DNA of 16,708 bases from an uncultured Christensenella sp. (GTDB taxonomy: Bacteria > Bacillota > Clostridia > Christensenellales > Borkfalkiaceae), in assembly GCA_910586365.1 (NCBI GenBank), contig CAJUGP010000012.1:1-16708 (forward strand), in the 5' to 3' direction. Positions 1 through 7,127 of this stretch are shown here, in pieces. The notes under the pieces were generated by a model, which saw only the letters and a program-made list of their open reading frames with translations, was not told the origin of the DNA and made no database searches. Within the stretch, counting starts at the first letter, position 1; each line of letters begins with the position of its first letter. A program made the position numbers and the translations under genes.

Positions 1-126
1 CAAGCTTATCGCCGCAAAACACATTTGATCCGCGTCATCTTCACGCCTTTTTTCATGCCATTTCTTTAACTGTTCTCTCAGTTCCTTTTCCGTAATTTCT
101 TCTTCAACTTTCTTTTTTTCTTTCAT
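1..126 (-). CDS. Partial hypothetical protein (5' end only), runs off left edge
   Basis: Reading leftward from an ATG at 126 there are 42 open codons to the window edge. The visible N-terminus is very charged (begins MKEKKKVEEEITEKELREQL) and looks helical; it continues through KKWHEKRREDDADQMCFAAI. A weak GA-rich ribosome site precedes the ATG, and a good -10 (TATAAT, 155-150) lies upstream. It is divergent from the small Xre regulator at 232, and the shared 105-bp spacer carries three operator-like repeats, so the regulator may control it. Base composition is AT-rich like the regulator and unlike the GC-rich genes to the right. I do not recognise the family; too little is visible for a functional call. 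Confidence 0.5.
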   Translation of the reverse strand, partial: MKEKKKVEEEITEKELREQLKKWHEKRREDDADQMCFAAISL

Positions 127-149
127 TTTTTTCTCATCATTGGATATAA

Positions 150-178
150 ATTATAGAATTTTCGACAAAATAATAACA
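150..178 (-). promoter_or_regulatory. Candidate sigma-A promoter of the leftward partial gene
   Basis: The minus strand has a perfect -10 TATAAT at 155-150. The best-spaced -35 (17-bp spacer) is TGTTAT at 178-173, a poor match to TTGACA. The -10 overlaps the first copy of the 14-bp operator-like repeat (153-166), as expected for repression. Confidence 0.4.
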
Positions 179-220
179 TAGAATTTTCTATGCGTCAAGT
201 CCTTTTATCGAATTTTCTAT
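153..220. promoter_or_regulatory. Three-copy operator-like repeat between divergent genes
   Basis: Three related 14-mers occur in the spacer: ATAGAATTTTCGAC (153-166), ATAGAATTTTCTAT (178-191) and ATCGAATTTTCTAT (207-220). The middle copy is a dyad (ATAGAA-TT-TTCTAT) and the others keep one intact half. Starts are 25 and 29 bases apart. They flank or overlap the candidate promoters of both divergent genes. The arrangement resembles operators bound by small Xre/Cro-type repressors; the adjacent regulator at 232 is the natural candidate (inference). Confidence 0.55.
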
Positions 221-231
221 AAGATTTATTC

Positions 232-438
232 ATGGAATTTCCAAAAATATTACAAGACTTTCTTAATTTCAACGATTTATCGCAATCGGATTTTGCGGAA
301 AAAATTGGTGTAAAACAAAGCCAAGTCAGCGAATGGCTAAGCGGAAAAGCAAAACCCGGTTACGATTCGCTCAAACAAATGGCGACGGCTTTTCATGTGA
401 GCGCCGATTATTTCCTTGGAATTACAGACGATTATTAA
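232..438 (+). CDS. Small Xre/Cro-family HTH transcriptional regulator (68 aa)
   Basis: This is a single HTH_3 domain filling nearly the whole protein. Residues 10-65 give the five-helix fold, with SQSDFAEKIGVKQSQVSEW as the helix-turn-helix and a C-terminal ADYFLGITD typical of clostridial Xre proteins that lack a sensor domain. It probably acts as a dimeric DNA-binding repressor in the cytoplasm. The ATG at 232 is only 8 bases after a TATAAG -10-like hexamer (218-223) and has no clear Shine-Dalgarno, so translation may be leaderless or the promoter may lie further upstream. Three operator-like repeats immediately upstream suggest autoregulation. AT-rich composition sets it apart from spoIIE and suggests an accessory or acquired origin. 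Confidence 0.85.
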   Translation: MEFPKILQDFLNFNDLSQSDFAEKIGVKQSQVSEWLSGKAKPGYDSLKQMATAFHVSADYFLGITDDY

Positions 439-594
439 ATTATAATCCCCCCTGCTTACTTCGTTCGCTTCCCCCCTTTCTCAAAGGGGGGCTATTGTCT
501 CCCTTGCGCAAAGGGTATTGCCCGCCCCTACCTTGTCACGTTGAGCGCAGCCGAAACGTCTCTTTTAAGATTCTTCGGCAAGCTCAGAATGACA
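439..594. repeat. Intergenic hairpin repeats (G/C-run hairpins plus TGTCA...TGACA element)
   Basis: No gene is seen between 439 and 767. The first half holds two perfect hairpins: CCCCCCTTT/AAAGGGGGG (471-491, loop CTC) and CCCTT/AAGGG (501-515, loop GCGCA). A 61-bp imperfect palindrome follows (534-594). Its left arm starts TGTCACGTTGAGCGCAGCC, and its right arm ends TTCGGCAAGCTCAGAATGACA when read on the + strand. The same arms recur at 10511-10844, 13615-13723 and 16591-16708, so this is a dispersed intergenic family. Apparent reading frames through it are products of the repeat. Confidence 0.8.
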
Positions 595-689
595 GTTGAC
601 GACCCATATTATGTTCCCCCTTTCAAATAGAAGGATCGAAGGAGCTAATCGCACTTTCCAAAAGAAAACTCGCAGTGCTATGACGCTTT

Positions 690-696
690 TCGACAA
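690..696 (-). promoter_or_regulatory. Candidate Spo0A-binding site (0A box) upstream of spoIIE
   Basis: TTCGACA at 690-696 is the reverse complement of the 0A-box core TGTCGAA. Its flanks also fit the extended consensus (minus strand TTTTTGTCGAAAA). It lies about 43 bases upstream of the candidate -10 of spoIIE, an upstream activator position. Spo0A~P directly activates spoIIE in Bacillus subtilis, so the placement makes biological sense. Confidence 0.55.
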
Positions 697-735
697 AAAG
701 ATACGAATGTTTCGCGCGTTTGCCCCGTAAGGGTT

Positions 736-744
736 TGGTATAAT
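736..744 (+). promoter_or_regulatory. Candidate extended -10 promoter of spoIIE
   Basis: TGGTATAAT (736-744) is a perfect -10 with the extended TGn element. No acceptable -35 exists at the usual spacing (716-721 is CGCGTT). That is the pattern expected of an activator-dependent sigma-A promoter, here with the 0A box at 690-696. The transcript would start near 751, giving a very short leader containing the AGAGGTGA ribosome site. Confidence 0.5.
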
Positions 745-767
745 CGGAAAAAAACAGAGGTGAAATT

Positions 768-3044
768 TTGAAAGCCTTTTTTTCCGTATTCACGCCGCAA
801 AACGCCGCGAAATATCTTGCCCTGCTCGGCGGCATGGTGCTGTTTAACTTTGCACTGCCGCAAAAAGAACCGCTTGCTTTTGCGCTGTTTTACGCCGCGC
901 TTGCCTGCGGACTAAACCCGTTTCTTTGCGCGGGCGCGTATCTGATTTCGTCCGCCGTCCCTCTTTCCGCGTTTGCAACGCTCTCCTGCGCCGTTCAGGC
1001 GGCTTTTTTATGCCTTGTGTTCAGCATATACAAACATTTCCGCAAGACGCCCAAATACGAAAATCTTGCCTATGCCGCCGCCGCGCAACTGCCCTTTATC
1101 TTCCTTTACCCGCACGACGGTTACGCCTATATCCCTCTTGCGCCCGTATGGCAGAAAACCATTCTCTCCGTTTTCTTCTTTCTTGCCGCGTTTCTTGCGA
1201 CGGGCGGCATGGACGCGCTTTTGCATAAAGTGTTCCGCTGCCGTCTTTCGGCGGGAAGATTGGCGGAGCTTGCCCTTTTGTGGCTGTTCTGCGGCATGGG
1301 ATTGCATACCGCAGTCGGCAGCCTTGCCCTCACCTTTTTTACGCTCACCGTGCTAATCGCAAGCGTTGTTCTCGTCAAAAACGCGGCAGCCGTTCCCCTT
1401 GCCGCCGTGCTGTCGTTGCCCGTTTGCGCCGCGCGCGTCAGCCTGATCCCGCTTGCCGAATACACCGTTTACGCATCGGTCTGCCTGCTGTTTCTCCCCT
1501 ACGGCAAACCCGTATCCGCGCTCGCGCTCGTCGCCGCATTCACGGGCATTCAGTACTTCGAGGGTTTATACCGTCAATCCGTATTGACTATCGTCTTTAC
1601 GCTGCTTGTTTGCGTGATTCCCGCCGCGGCGGTTTGCTTCATTCCCGATAAATTTTTCAACCGCGCCAAACACGCGCTGCTTTTTTACCGCGAAAACACG
1701 CTTCCGCGCGTCGCCGTCAACCGCAACCGACGCGCCGTCGGCGAACAGCTTTACGAAGTTTCCGCGCTCTTCCGTGAAATCGAATGCGCGTTCGGCGGAG
1801 AAGAAACGCACGGCGACGCCTTCGTGCGTCTGCGCGAAAAATTGCAGGAAACGCTGTGCGCCGCCTGTTCCCGCCGCCGCAAATGCGAAGCGGAAGGGTA
1901 TGAAGAAGGGTTGGACAAGCTTGTCGCCGTGGGCGCGGCAAAGGGACGCGTCAACCTTATCGACCTGCCCGCCGAAGTGACGGCGCGGTGCGAAAACTCC
2001 GCGGGTATTCTCTACGCGCTCAACAAAATTCTTGCCGATTACAGCCGCTACGTGCGCGAAACGGAAGCGGCGCGCGAGGGCAGAAAGCTGCTTGCCGAAC
2101 AGGCGCACGGCGTGAGCGTGATCCTGCGCGACATCGCCCTCGAACAGAGCGAAGAATACGCGTTCTCGGAAGAAGAACAGGCGCTTGCCGCCGCGCTCGC
2201 CGCCGACGGCATTCTTTCGAGCGAGATCTTTTTATACGGGGAAGGAACGAACCTCACCGTCAGTTTAAGCGCCAACGCCTCCACCGATGCCAAACGGCTT
2301 GCCAAGACGGCGGGCAAAGCGTTGGGGCAGCCCCTCTCTCTTGCCGAAAAAATCCCCGTCACCGCCGAACGCGCTTGTTTTATCTTAAAACCCAAGCCGC
2401 TTTTCGACGCGGCGTTCGGTCTTGCCGCGCGGACGAAAGAAGGCGAGATTGCAAGCGGCGACACGCACTCCATTATGAAAATCGACGAGCGGCGGTTCCT
2501 CGTCGCCCTTTCCGACGGCATGGGCAGCGGCGAAGAAGCGCGGAAAGTTTCCGACCGCACGCTTACCCTGCTCGAAAGCTTTTACAAGGCAAAAATGCCT
2601 TCCGATACCGTGCTTTCCACCGTAAACCGCTTGATCGCCCTTTCTTCCGAAGAAACGTTCTCCTGCCTCGACGTCGCGTCCGTCAACCTCGATACGGGGT
2701 GCGCGGATATCGTGAAGATCGGTTCGCCCGTCGCGTTTTTGCTTTCGGGCGACGAACTTAAAATATTGGAGGGACAATCGCTCCCCTTGGGCATGCTCGA
2801 AGCGGTGCACCCCGCCACAAGCCGCGTAAACATGGGGAAGGGCGATTTCCTCGTCTTTATGAGCGACGGGGTGACTTCGGCGTTCGGTTCGCTTGCCGAC
2901 CTGTGCGCCTATCTGAGCGCGCAGCGCCCCGTCAATCCGCAGTCCTTCGCGGAAGAAATTTTGAAAAAAGCGCTCGGCTGTTACGGCGGAAAAGCCGAGG
3001 ACGACATGACGGTGCTCACCGTAAAACTCACCGCATCGGCGTAA
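768..3044 (+). CDS. spoIIE: Stage II sporulation protein E (SpoIIE), membrane-bound PP2C phosphatase
   Basis: SpoIIE sits at the asymmetric division septum and dephosphorylates SpoIIAA, which releases sigma-F in the forespore; it also interacts with FtsZ. The 758-residue product has a hydrophobic N-terminal third (about residues 15-300, some ten membrane segments), a central regulatory/linker region (about 310-540) and a C-terminal PP2C-type phosphatase. Metal-binding motifs are visible: SDGMGSG (D583), MSDGV (D700) and EDDM (D745/D746), all in the expected order. Length is slightly below the Bacillus protein (about 830 aa). The start is TTG at 768, chosen because AGAGGTGA lies about 7 bases upstream and the first membrane segment follows directly. 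It is monocistronic, ending at a strong terminator, with an upstream 0A box. Confidence 0.96.
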   Translation: MKAFFSVFTPQNAAKYLALLGGMVLFNFALPQKEPLAFALFYAALACGLNPFLCAGAYLISSAVPLSAFATLSCAVQAAFLCLVFSIYKHFRKTPKYENLAYAAAAQLPFIFLYPHDGYAYIPLAPVWQKTILSVFFFLAAFLATGGMDALLHKVFRCRLSAGRLAELALLWLFCGMGLHTAVGSLALTFFTLTVLIASVVLVKNAAAVPLAAVLSLPVCAARVSLIPLAEYTVYASVCLLFLPYGKPVSALALVAAFTGIQYFEGLYRQSVLTIVFTLLVCVIPAAAVCFIPDKFFNRAKHALLFYRENTLPRVAVNRNRRAVGEQLYEVSALFREIECAFGGEETHGDAFVRLREKLQETLCAACSRRRKCEAEGYEEGLDKLVAVGAAKGRVNLIDLPAEVTARCENSAGILYALNKILADYSRYVRETEAAREGRKLLAEQAHGVSVILRDIALEQSEEYAFSEEEQALAAALAADGILSSEIFLYGEGTNLTVSLSANASTDAKRLAKTAGKALGQPLSLAEKIPVTAERACFILKPKPLFDAAFGLAARTKEGEIASGDTHSIMKIDERRFLVALSDGMGSGEEARKVSDRTLTLLESFYKAKMPSDTVLSTVNRLIALSSEETFSCLDVASVNLDTGCADIVKIGSPVAFLLSGDELKILEGQSLPLGMLEAVHPATSRVNMGKGDFLVFMSDGVTSAFGSLADLCAYLSAQRPVNPQSFAEEILKKALGCYGGKAEDDMTVLTVKLTASA

Positions 3045-3060
3045 AGTACGAGCAAAGATA

Positions 3061-3098
3061 AAATCCCTCGGACAAAAGTCCGAGGGATTTTGTTTTTT
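3061..3098 (+). terminator. Intrinsic terminator after spoIIE, probably bidirectional
   Basis: The arms AAATCCCTCGGAC (3061-3073) and GTCCGAGGGATTT (3078-3090) pair perfectly around an AAAA loop and are followed by TGTTTTTTT. On the opposite strand the hairpin is followed by a shorter T-rich tail, so it can also end the leftward xre gene that stops at 3104. Confidence 0.93.
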
Positions 3099-3103
3099 TA
3101 TTA

Positions 3104-3307
3104 TCAATCTTCTAAACCCATTAAATAATCAATCGTAACGTCGAAATATTTGGCAAGGATAACAAGCTGAGAACCTCTTATGTCCGCTTGGCAATTTTCC
3201 CACCGACAAAGAGCCGACGAGCTTATTTGAACTTCTTTGGCTAATGCTTGAATAGACAACCCCTTTTCTTGTCTTAACTCTTTTAGTCTTTCCGAAAATT
3301 TTACCAT
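3104..3307 (-). CDS. Small Xre/Cro-family HTH regulator (67 aa)
   Basis: This single-domain DNA-binding protein begins MVKFSERLKELRQEKGLS. The helix-turn-helix is IQALAKEVQISSSALCRWEN (about residues 19-38), and the C-terminus, TIDYLMGLED, closely parallels that of the regulator at 232. The start at 3307 is preferred over upstream starts because AAAGGTAA sits about 5 bases before it and the HTH domain begins immediately; an extension to 3376 would run through the DUF378 terminator hairpin. No strong promoter of its own is visible, so it may depend on leakage past that terminator or on a weak AT-rich site around 3315-3335. Its target is unknown. Confidence 0.85.
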   Translation of the reverse strand: MVKFSERLKELRQEKGLSIQALAKEVQISSSALCRWENCQADIRGSQLVILAKYFDVTIDYLMGLED

Positions 3308-3330
3308 AAAATTACCTTTGCATAAATATT

Positions 3331-3362
3331 TTATTAGAAAAGGCGCGGCTCTTGCCGCGCCT
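3331..3362 (-). terminator. Intrinsic terminator after the DUF378 gene
   Basis: The nine-base arms AGGCGCGGC (3341-3349) and GCCGCGCCT (3354-3362) pair around a four-base loop. On the minus strand they are followed by TTTTCTAATAAAAT, a usable U-rich tract. It lies 30 bases after the DUF378 stop codon and closes the leftward ABC exporter/DUF378 unit. Confidence 0.85.
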
Positions 3363-3391
3363 GATTCTTGGCACAATGCGACTGACCTATC

Positions 3392-3634
3392 TTACGCGTG
3401 TTGTTTTCTTGCGACGCGGTTGCCCTGTAATTTGAGCACGCCGTTCGTAATGAAAGGCGAGATAATCAGCCAAATCGCGGCAAGCGCGATAATCGAATAA
3501 ACGATGATCGACCCGACCGAACGCGGACCCGCGAAGATCGCCGAAACGAGATTGAAATCGAAAATCCCGAACATACCCCAGTTGAACGCGCCGAGCAGCA
3601 CCAGAACATAAGCAATAATATTGGCAATAACCAT
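3392..3634 (-). CDS. DUF378 (YuzA-like) small membrane protein
   Basis: This 80-residue protein has two hydrophobic segments (about residues 2-20 and 41-64). It carries the family hallmark FNWGMFGIFDFNLVSAIF right after the first segment, then ends in a basic tail (RVARKQHA). DUF378 proteins are widespread in Bacillota and have no established function. The ATG at 3634 is chosen because a perfect AGGAGGT lies 5 bases upstream. It begins 47 bases after the ABC exporter gene, with a TATAAT at 3678-3673 in the gap, so it may be read both with the exporter and from its own promoter. A strong terminator follows. Confidence 0.85.
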   Translation of the reverse strand: MVIANIIAYVLVLLGAFNWGMFGIFDFNLVSAIFAGPRSVGSIIVYSIIALAAIWLIISPFITNGVLKLQGNRVARKQHA

Positions 3635-3672
3635 AGTAACCTCCTGCAAAAAGTTTGTGCAAGAGCAATTTT

Positions 3673-3678
3673 ATTATA
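3673..3678 (-). promoter_or_regulatory. Candidate -10 element for DUF378
   Basis: A perfect TATAAT lies on the minus strand immediately after the stop codon of the upstream ABC gene and 38 bases before the DUF378 start. No convincing -35 is found at 16-18 bp, so promoter activity is uncertain. Confidence 0.35.
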
Positions 3679-3681
3679 CGG

Positions 3682-5415
3682 TTAAACTTTGGCAAATTGC
3701 GCGTAATACAGCTGCGAATAAAATCCTTTCTTTTCGAGCAGTTCGCCGTGCGTGCCCTGCTCGATGATCTTGCCCGCTTTCATGACGACGATGACGTCCG
3801 CCGTTTGAATGGTAGAAAGGCGGTGCGCCACGACGAAGCACGTTCTGCCCTGCATAAGGCGGGCGAACGCGTCCTGCACGATGCGTTCGGTGCGGGTGTC
3901 GATACGGCTTGTCGCCTCGTCGAGTATGAGCATGGGCGGACGGCAGATCATGACGCGCGCAATGCACAAAAGCTGACGCTGCCCTTCGGAGAGTGCCGCG
4001 CCTTCCCCGATTTGCGTATCGTAACCGAGCGGCAATCGCTCGATAAACGCGTGCGCGTGCGCCGCCTTGCAGGCGGCGATCATCTCCTCTTCGGGGCAAT
4101 CGGGGTACCCCATGCACAGGTTCTCGCGCACCGTGCCCTCTTTGAGCCACGTTTCCTGCAACACCATGCCGAAATTTTTGCGCAGCGAACGGCGCGTAAC
4201 TTCGCGGATATCGTGCCCGTCCACGCGCACGCTACCCTCGTTTACGTCGTAAAAGCGCATGAGCAGGTTGATAACCGTCGTCTTGCCGCAGCCCGTCGGC
4301 CCGACGATGGCGACCCGTTTGCCCGACAGCGCTTGCAAATTAAAATTCTTGATAAGTTCCTGTTCGGGATCGTAGGAAAACGCCACGCTATCGAGCGAAA
4401 CGTTGCCCTTGACGTCTTGCAGTTCTATCGCGCCGTCGGCGCATTCCGCTTCTTCCGCGACGATGGCGAACAGGCGCGCTGCGCAGGCAAGCGCGTTCTG
4501 AAATTCCGAAATCACTTCGGAAATTTCGTTGAACGGTTTGGTATACTGCGTCGAATAGGAAAGGAAGGTCGTCATGCCGCCCACGCTGAACGCGCCGTTT
4601 GTTGCGATGACGAGAAACGCGCTCGTCAGCGTAACCGCGGCGTAGACGAGGGAATTGATAAACCTTGTAACGGGATTGACGGTAGACGACATAAAGATCG
4701 CGGCAAGCGAACGGCGTGCAAGCAAGTCGTTCTTCTCCTTGAAGATCAGCTCGTTTTCGTCCTCTCTGCCGTACGCCTTCACCGTTTTGAGCTGCCCGAT
4801 CATCTCGTCGATAAACGCCGTTTGATCGGCGCGCGCCGCCGACTGCGCGGCAAAACGCGAATAGGTACGCGAGGCGATAAAGCGGGAAACGAACAGCGAG
4901 ATCGGCGTTAAGAGCACGACGACGAGCGCGACCTCCCAACGCATGACGAACATGACGACGATCACGCCCAAAATCGTGACGATCCCCGTAAACAGCTGTG
5001 TAAAACCGAGCAGCAGCCCGTCGGAAAACTGCTCGGCGTCGGCGACGATCGCCGAAATGACGTCGCCGTGCGAGCGCCCGTCGAGATAGGACAACGGCAA
5101 CACGTTGAGCTTTGCAAACGCGTCGCGCCGCACGTCCGCCAAAACGTGATAGGCGATACGGTTGTTGACAACGCTCAAAAGAAACTGCGATGCGACGACC
5201 GCCGCCACGCATGCCGCAATGACGATAAACAGCTCGTAAAGTCTTTCAAAATCGACGTTCGCATATCCGACGGCGCAGTCGATCGCCTTGCCCACGAAAT
5301 AGGGTACGGCAAGCTGCCCCGCCACACAAACGGTCGCAAGCAAAAACGTGCAGACAAGCAACGGCGTATAGGGTTTGAGATAACGGAGAATGCGTTGAAA
5401 GGTCTTGCTTTTCAT
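3682..5415 (-). CDS. ABC exporter half-transporter, catalytic subunit of a heterodimer
   Basis: This is a 577-residue fused membrane and ATPase half-transporter of the MdlB/BmrCD/TM287-288 type. Residues 15-310 form the six-helix exporter domain; 335-575 form the ATPase. It has Walker A GPTGCGKTT (372-380), a Q-loop VLQET, Walker B LILDEATS with catalytic Glu500, and the switch His531 in VAHRLSTI. The signature is LSEGQ (475-479) instead of LSGGQ. That substitution pairs with the defective catalytic residues of the partner, as known for asymmetric heterodimeric exporters. The start at 5415 has GGAGGAAC upstream and overlaps the partner's stop codon by 4 bases (ATGA), indicating translational coupling. 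Substrate is not deducible from sequence: drugs, lipids or peptides are all possible. Confidence 0.93.
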   Translation of the reverse strand: MKSKTFQRILRYLKPYTPLLVCTFLLATVCVAGQLAVPYFVGKAIDCAVGYANVDFERLYELFIVIAACVAAVVASQFLLSVVNNRIAYHVLADVRRDAFAKLNVLPLSYLDGRSHGDVISAIVADAEQFSDGLLLGFTQLFTGIVTILGVIVVMFVMRWEVALVVVLLTPISLFVSRFIASRTYSRFAAQSAARADQTAFIDEMIGQLKTVKAYGREDENELIFKEKNDLLARRSLAAIFMSSTVNPVTRFINSLVYAAVTLTSAFLVIATNGAFSVGGMTTFLSYSTQYTKPFNEISEVISEFQNALACAARLFAIVAEEAECADGAIELQDVKGNVSLDSVAFSYDPEQELIKNFNLQALSGKRVAIVGPTGCGKTTVINLLMRFYDVNEGSVRVDGHDIREVTRRSLRKNFGMVLQETWLKEGTVRENLCMGYPDCPEEEMIAACKAAHAHAFIERLPLGYDTQIGEGAALSEGQRQLLCIARVMICRPPMLILDEATSRIDTRTERIVQDAFARLMQGRTCFVVAHRLSTIQTADVIVVMKAGKIIEQGTHGELLEKKGFYSQLYYAQFAKV

Positions 5416-7118
5416 GCCCGTTCCTCCGTCTGCATTTGATATATTTCCCGATACAGCGGGCAGGTTTGCAGCAGTTCTTCGTGCGTGCCGCGCCCTGCGA
5501 CCGCCCCTTCTTCGAGCACGATAATGATATCGGCGTGCATGAGCGAGGTTGCGCGCTGCGATACGATCACCTTCGTGCAATCGAGCGAGGCAAGCGCCTT
5601 GCGCAGGGCGGCGTCGGTGGCGTAATCGAGCGCCGAGGAGCTGTCGTCGAGAATGAGAACCTCGGGCTGTTTTACGAGCGCGCGCGCGATCGAAAGGCGT
5701 TGGCGCTGTCCGCCCGAAAGGTTGCGCCCTTCCTGCGCGATCTCGCCGTCAAGCCCGCCTTTGGCGTTTACGACGTCTTCCGCCTGCGCCAAGAATACGG
5801 CGCGCGACAGCTCTTCGTCGGTCGCGTCGTCTTTGCCCCATTGCAGGTTGGAACGCACCGTGCCGCGGAACAGGGCGGTATGCTGCAACACGATGCCCAC
5901 CCGTTCGCGCAGCTCGTCGGCGGGAAGCGCGCGCACGTCCTTTCCGCCGAGCAGAACGCGCCCTTCGCCCGCCTCGTAAAAACGCGGTATCAAATGCGCG
6001 AGCGTGCTTTTGCCCGATCCCGTTCCGCCCAACACGCCCAGCGTCTGTCCGCGCGTTAGCGAAAACGAAATATCTTTGAGTGCGGGCGCGCCGCCGCCCG
6101 CATAGGTAAAGCCCACGTGCTCGAAGGCGAGCGCGCACGGTTTTTCCTCTTCGGACTGCGCCGTGACCGCCCGCTCGCTTTCCATATCCAACACCGCCCC
6201 CACGCGTTTTTGGCAGGATACCGCTTTGGATACGGTAAAAATAAGGTTTGCAAGCTTCACAAGCTCGACGAGAATGATCGAGATATAACTGTACAGCGCC
6301 ATGACGTCGCTCTGATAGAGTAGCCCCGTATTGACGCGGCTTGCCCCTACCCACAGCAGCGCGATGACGGCAAGGCTGATCAGCGCGTAGGTCAGCGGAT
6401 TGGTCAGCGCCGCGATAAAGCCCGCGCGTTTCTGCGCGGCGCGCAGTTCGCGGTTGCGCGCTTCAAAAGTCTGCTGTTCCGTTTCTTCCATGCAGAACGC
6501 GCGCACGACGCGCACGCCCGTTAAATTTTCGCGCACCGACAAATTGACTTTATCGAGCTTTTCCTGCGCGCGGCGGTAAAGCGGCACGGTGGCGGTAAGC
6601 ACGACCATGACGACGACGGCAAGCAGCGGAATGACGCTGACGAACACCCAGCCTGCAGGCACGTCGACGAGAAACGCCATCGCGGTCGCGCCGACGACAA
6701 CGATAGGCGAACGGAGCAGAAGGCGCAGCGTCATGTTGATGCCCGTCTGCACCTGATTGACGTCGGACGTAAGCCGCGTGATCATGGCGGACGTGCCTAA
6801 CTTGTCGATCGTTTCAAACGGGAACGACTGCAATTTGGCAAAGAGCCGCTCGCGCAGCTCCGCCGACGCGCTGACCGCCGCCTTCGCCGCGAAATACTGC
6901 GCCGTCAATGAAAACGCAAGCCCCGCGACGCCGAACCCGACGAGGATCAGGCAGCCGTACAGAATATAGCTCTTGTCCGCCGCGTTTACGCCGTTCTTGA
7001 CGATCGCCGCCACGACGAGCGGAACGAGCAGCTCCATCGCCGCCTCGAACAGCTTGAAAAGCGGCGCAAGCACCGCTTGCGCCCGATACGGTTTGATACA
7101 GGAAAATAGATGTTTCAT
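5412..7118 (-). CDS. ABC exporter half-transporter, degenerate-site subunit of a heterodimer
   Basis: This 568-residue half-transporter has a membrane domain (about 10-305) and an ATPase domain (about 328-565). It has an intact Walker A GGTGSGKST (364-372), Q-loop VLQHT and canonical signature LSGGQRQR (467-474). Two catalytic residues are replaced: the Walker B glutamate is Asp492 (LILDDSSSALD) and the switch histidine is Gln521 (IVSQRATS). Both changes are characteristic of the non-hydrolysing site of heterodimeric exporters such as TM287/288 and BmrCD. The second gene supplies intact catalytic residues. It starts 9 bases after the stop of the cation exchanger gene, with AAGG overlapping that stop (TAAGG), so it is likely cotranscribed and perhaps coupled to it. 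Confidence 0.93.
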   Translation of the reverse strand: MKHLFSCIKPYRAQAVLAPLFKLFEAAMELLVPLVVAAIVKNGVNAADKSYILYGCLILVGFGVAGLAFSLTAQYFAAKAAVSASAELRERLFAKLQSFPFETIDKLGTSAMITRLTSDVNQVQTGINMTLRLLLRSPIVVVGATAMAFLVDVPAGWVFVSVIPLLAVVVMVVLTATVPLYRRAQEKLDKVNLSVRENLTGVRVVRAFCMEETEQQTFEARNRELRAAQKRAGFIAALTNPLTYALISLAVIALLWVGASRVNTGLLYQSDVMALYSYISIILVELVKLANLIFTVSKAVSCQKRVGAVLDMESERAVTAQSEEEKPCALAFEHVGFTYAGGGAPALKDISFSLTRGQTLGVLGGTGSGKSTLAHLIPRFYEAGEGRVLLGGKDVRALPADELRERVGIVLQHTALFRGTVRSNLQWGKDDATDEELSRAVFLAQAEDVVNAKGGLDGEIAQEGRNLSGGQRQRLSIARALVKQPEVLILDDSSSALDYATDAALRKALASLDCTKVIVSQRATSLMHADIIIVLEEGAVAGRGTHEELLQTCPLYREIYQMQTEERA

Positions 7119-7127
7119 GCAAAAACC

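Noticed and set aside
333..599. 88-codon + strand frame overlapping the first Xre gene
   Set aside because: It overlaps the HTH gene out of frame and runs through hairpin repeats. The translation is repeat-derived.
3655..4911. Long + strand open frame (418 codons) opposite the ABC exporter
   Set aside because: It is antisense to a gene with all ABC motifs intact. The translation is Arg/His-rich low-quality sequence typical of the reverse strand of a GC-rich gene, with no convincing ribosome site or domain.
5416..5580. Extended N-terminus for the second ABC subunit
   Set aside because: The extra 55 residues are Arg-rich out-of-frame sequence of the overlapping partner gene. ATG at 5415 has a good Shine-Dalgarno and the usual ATGA overlap.
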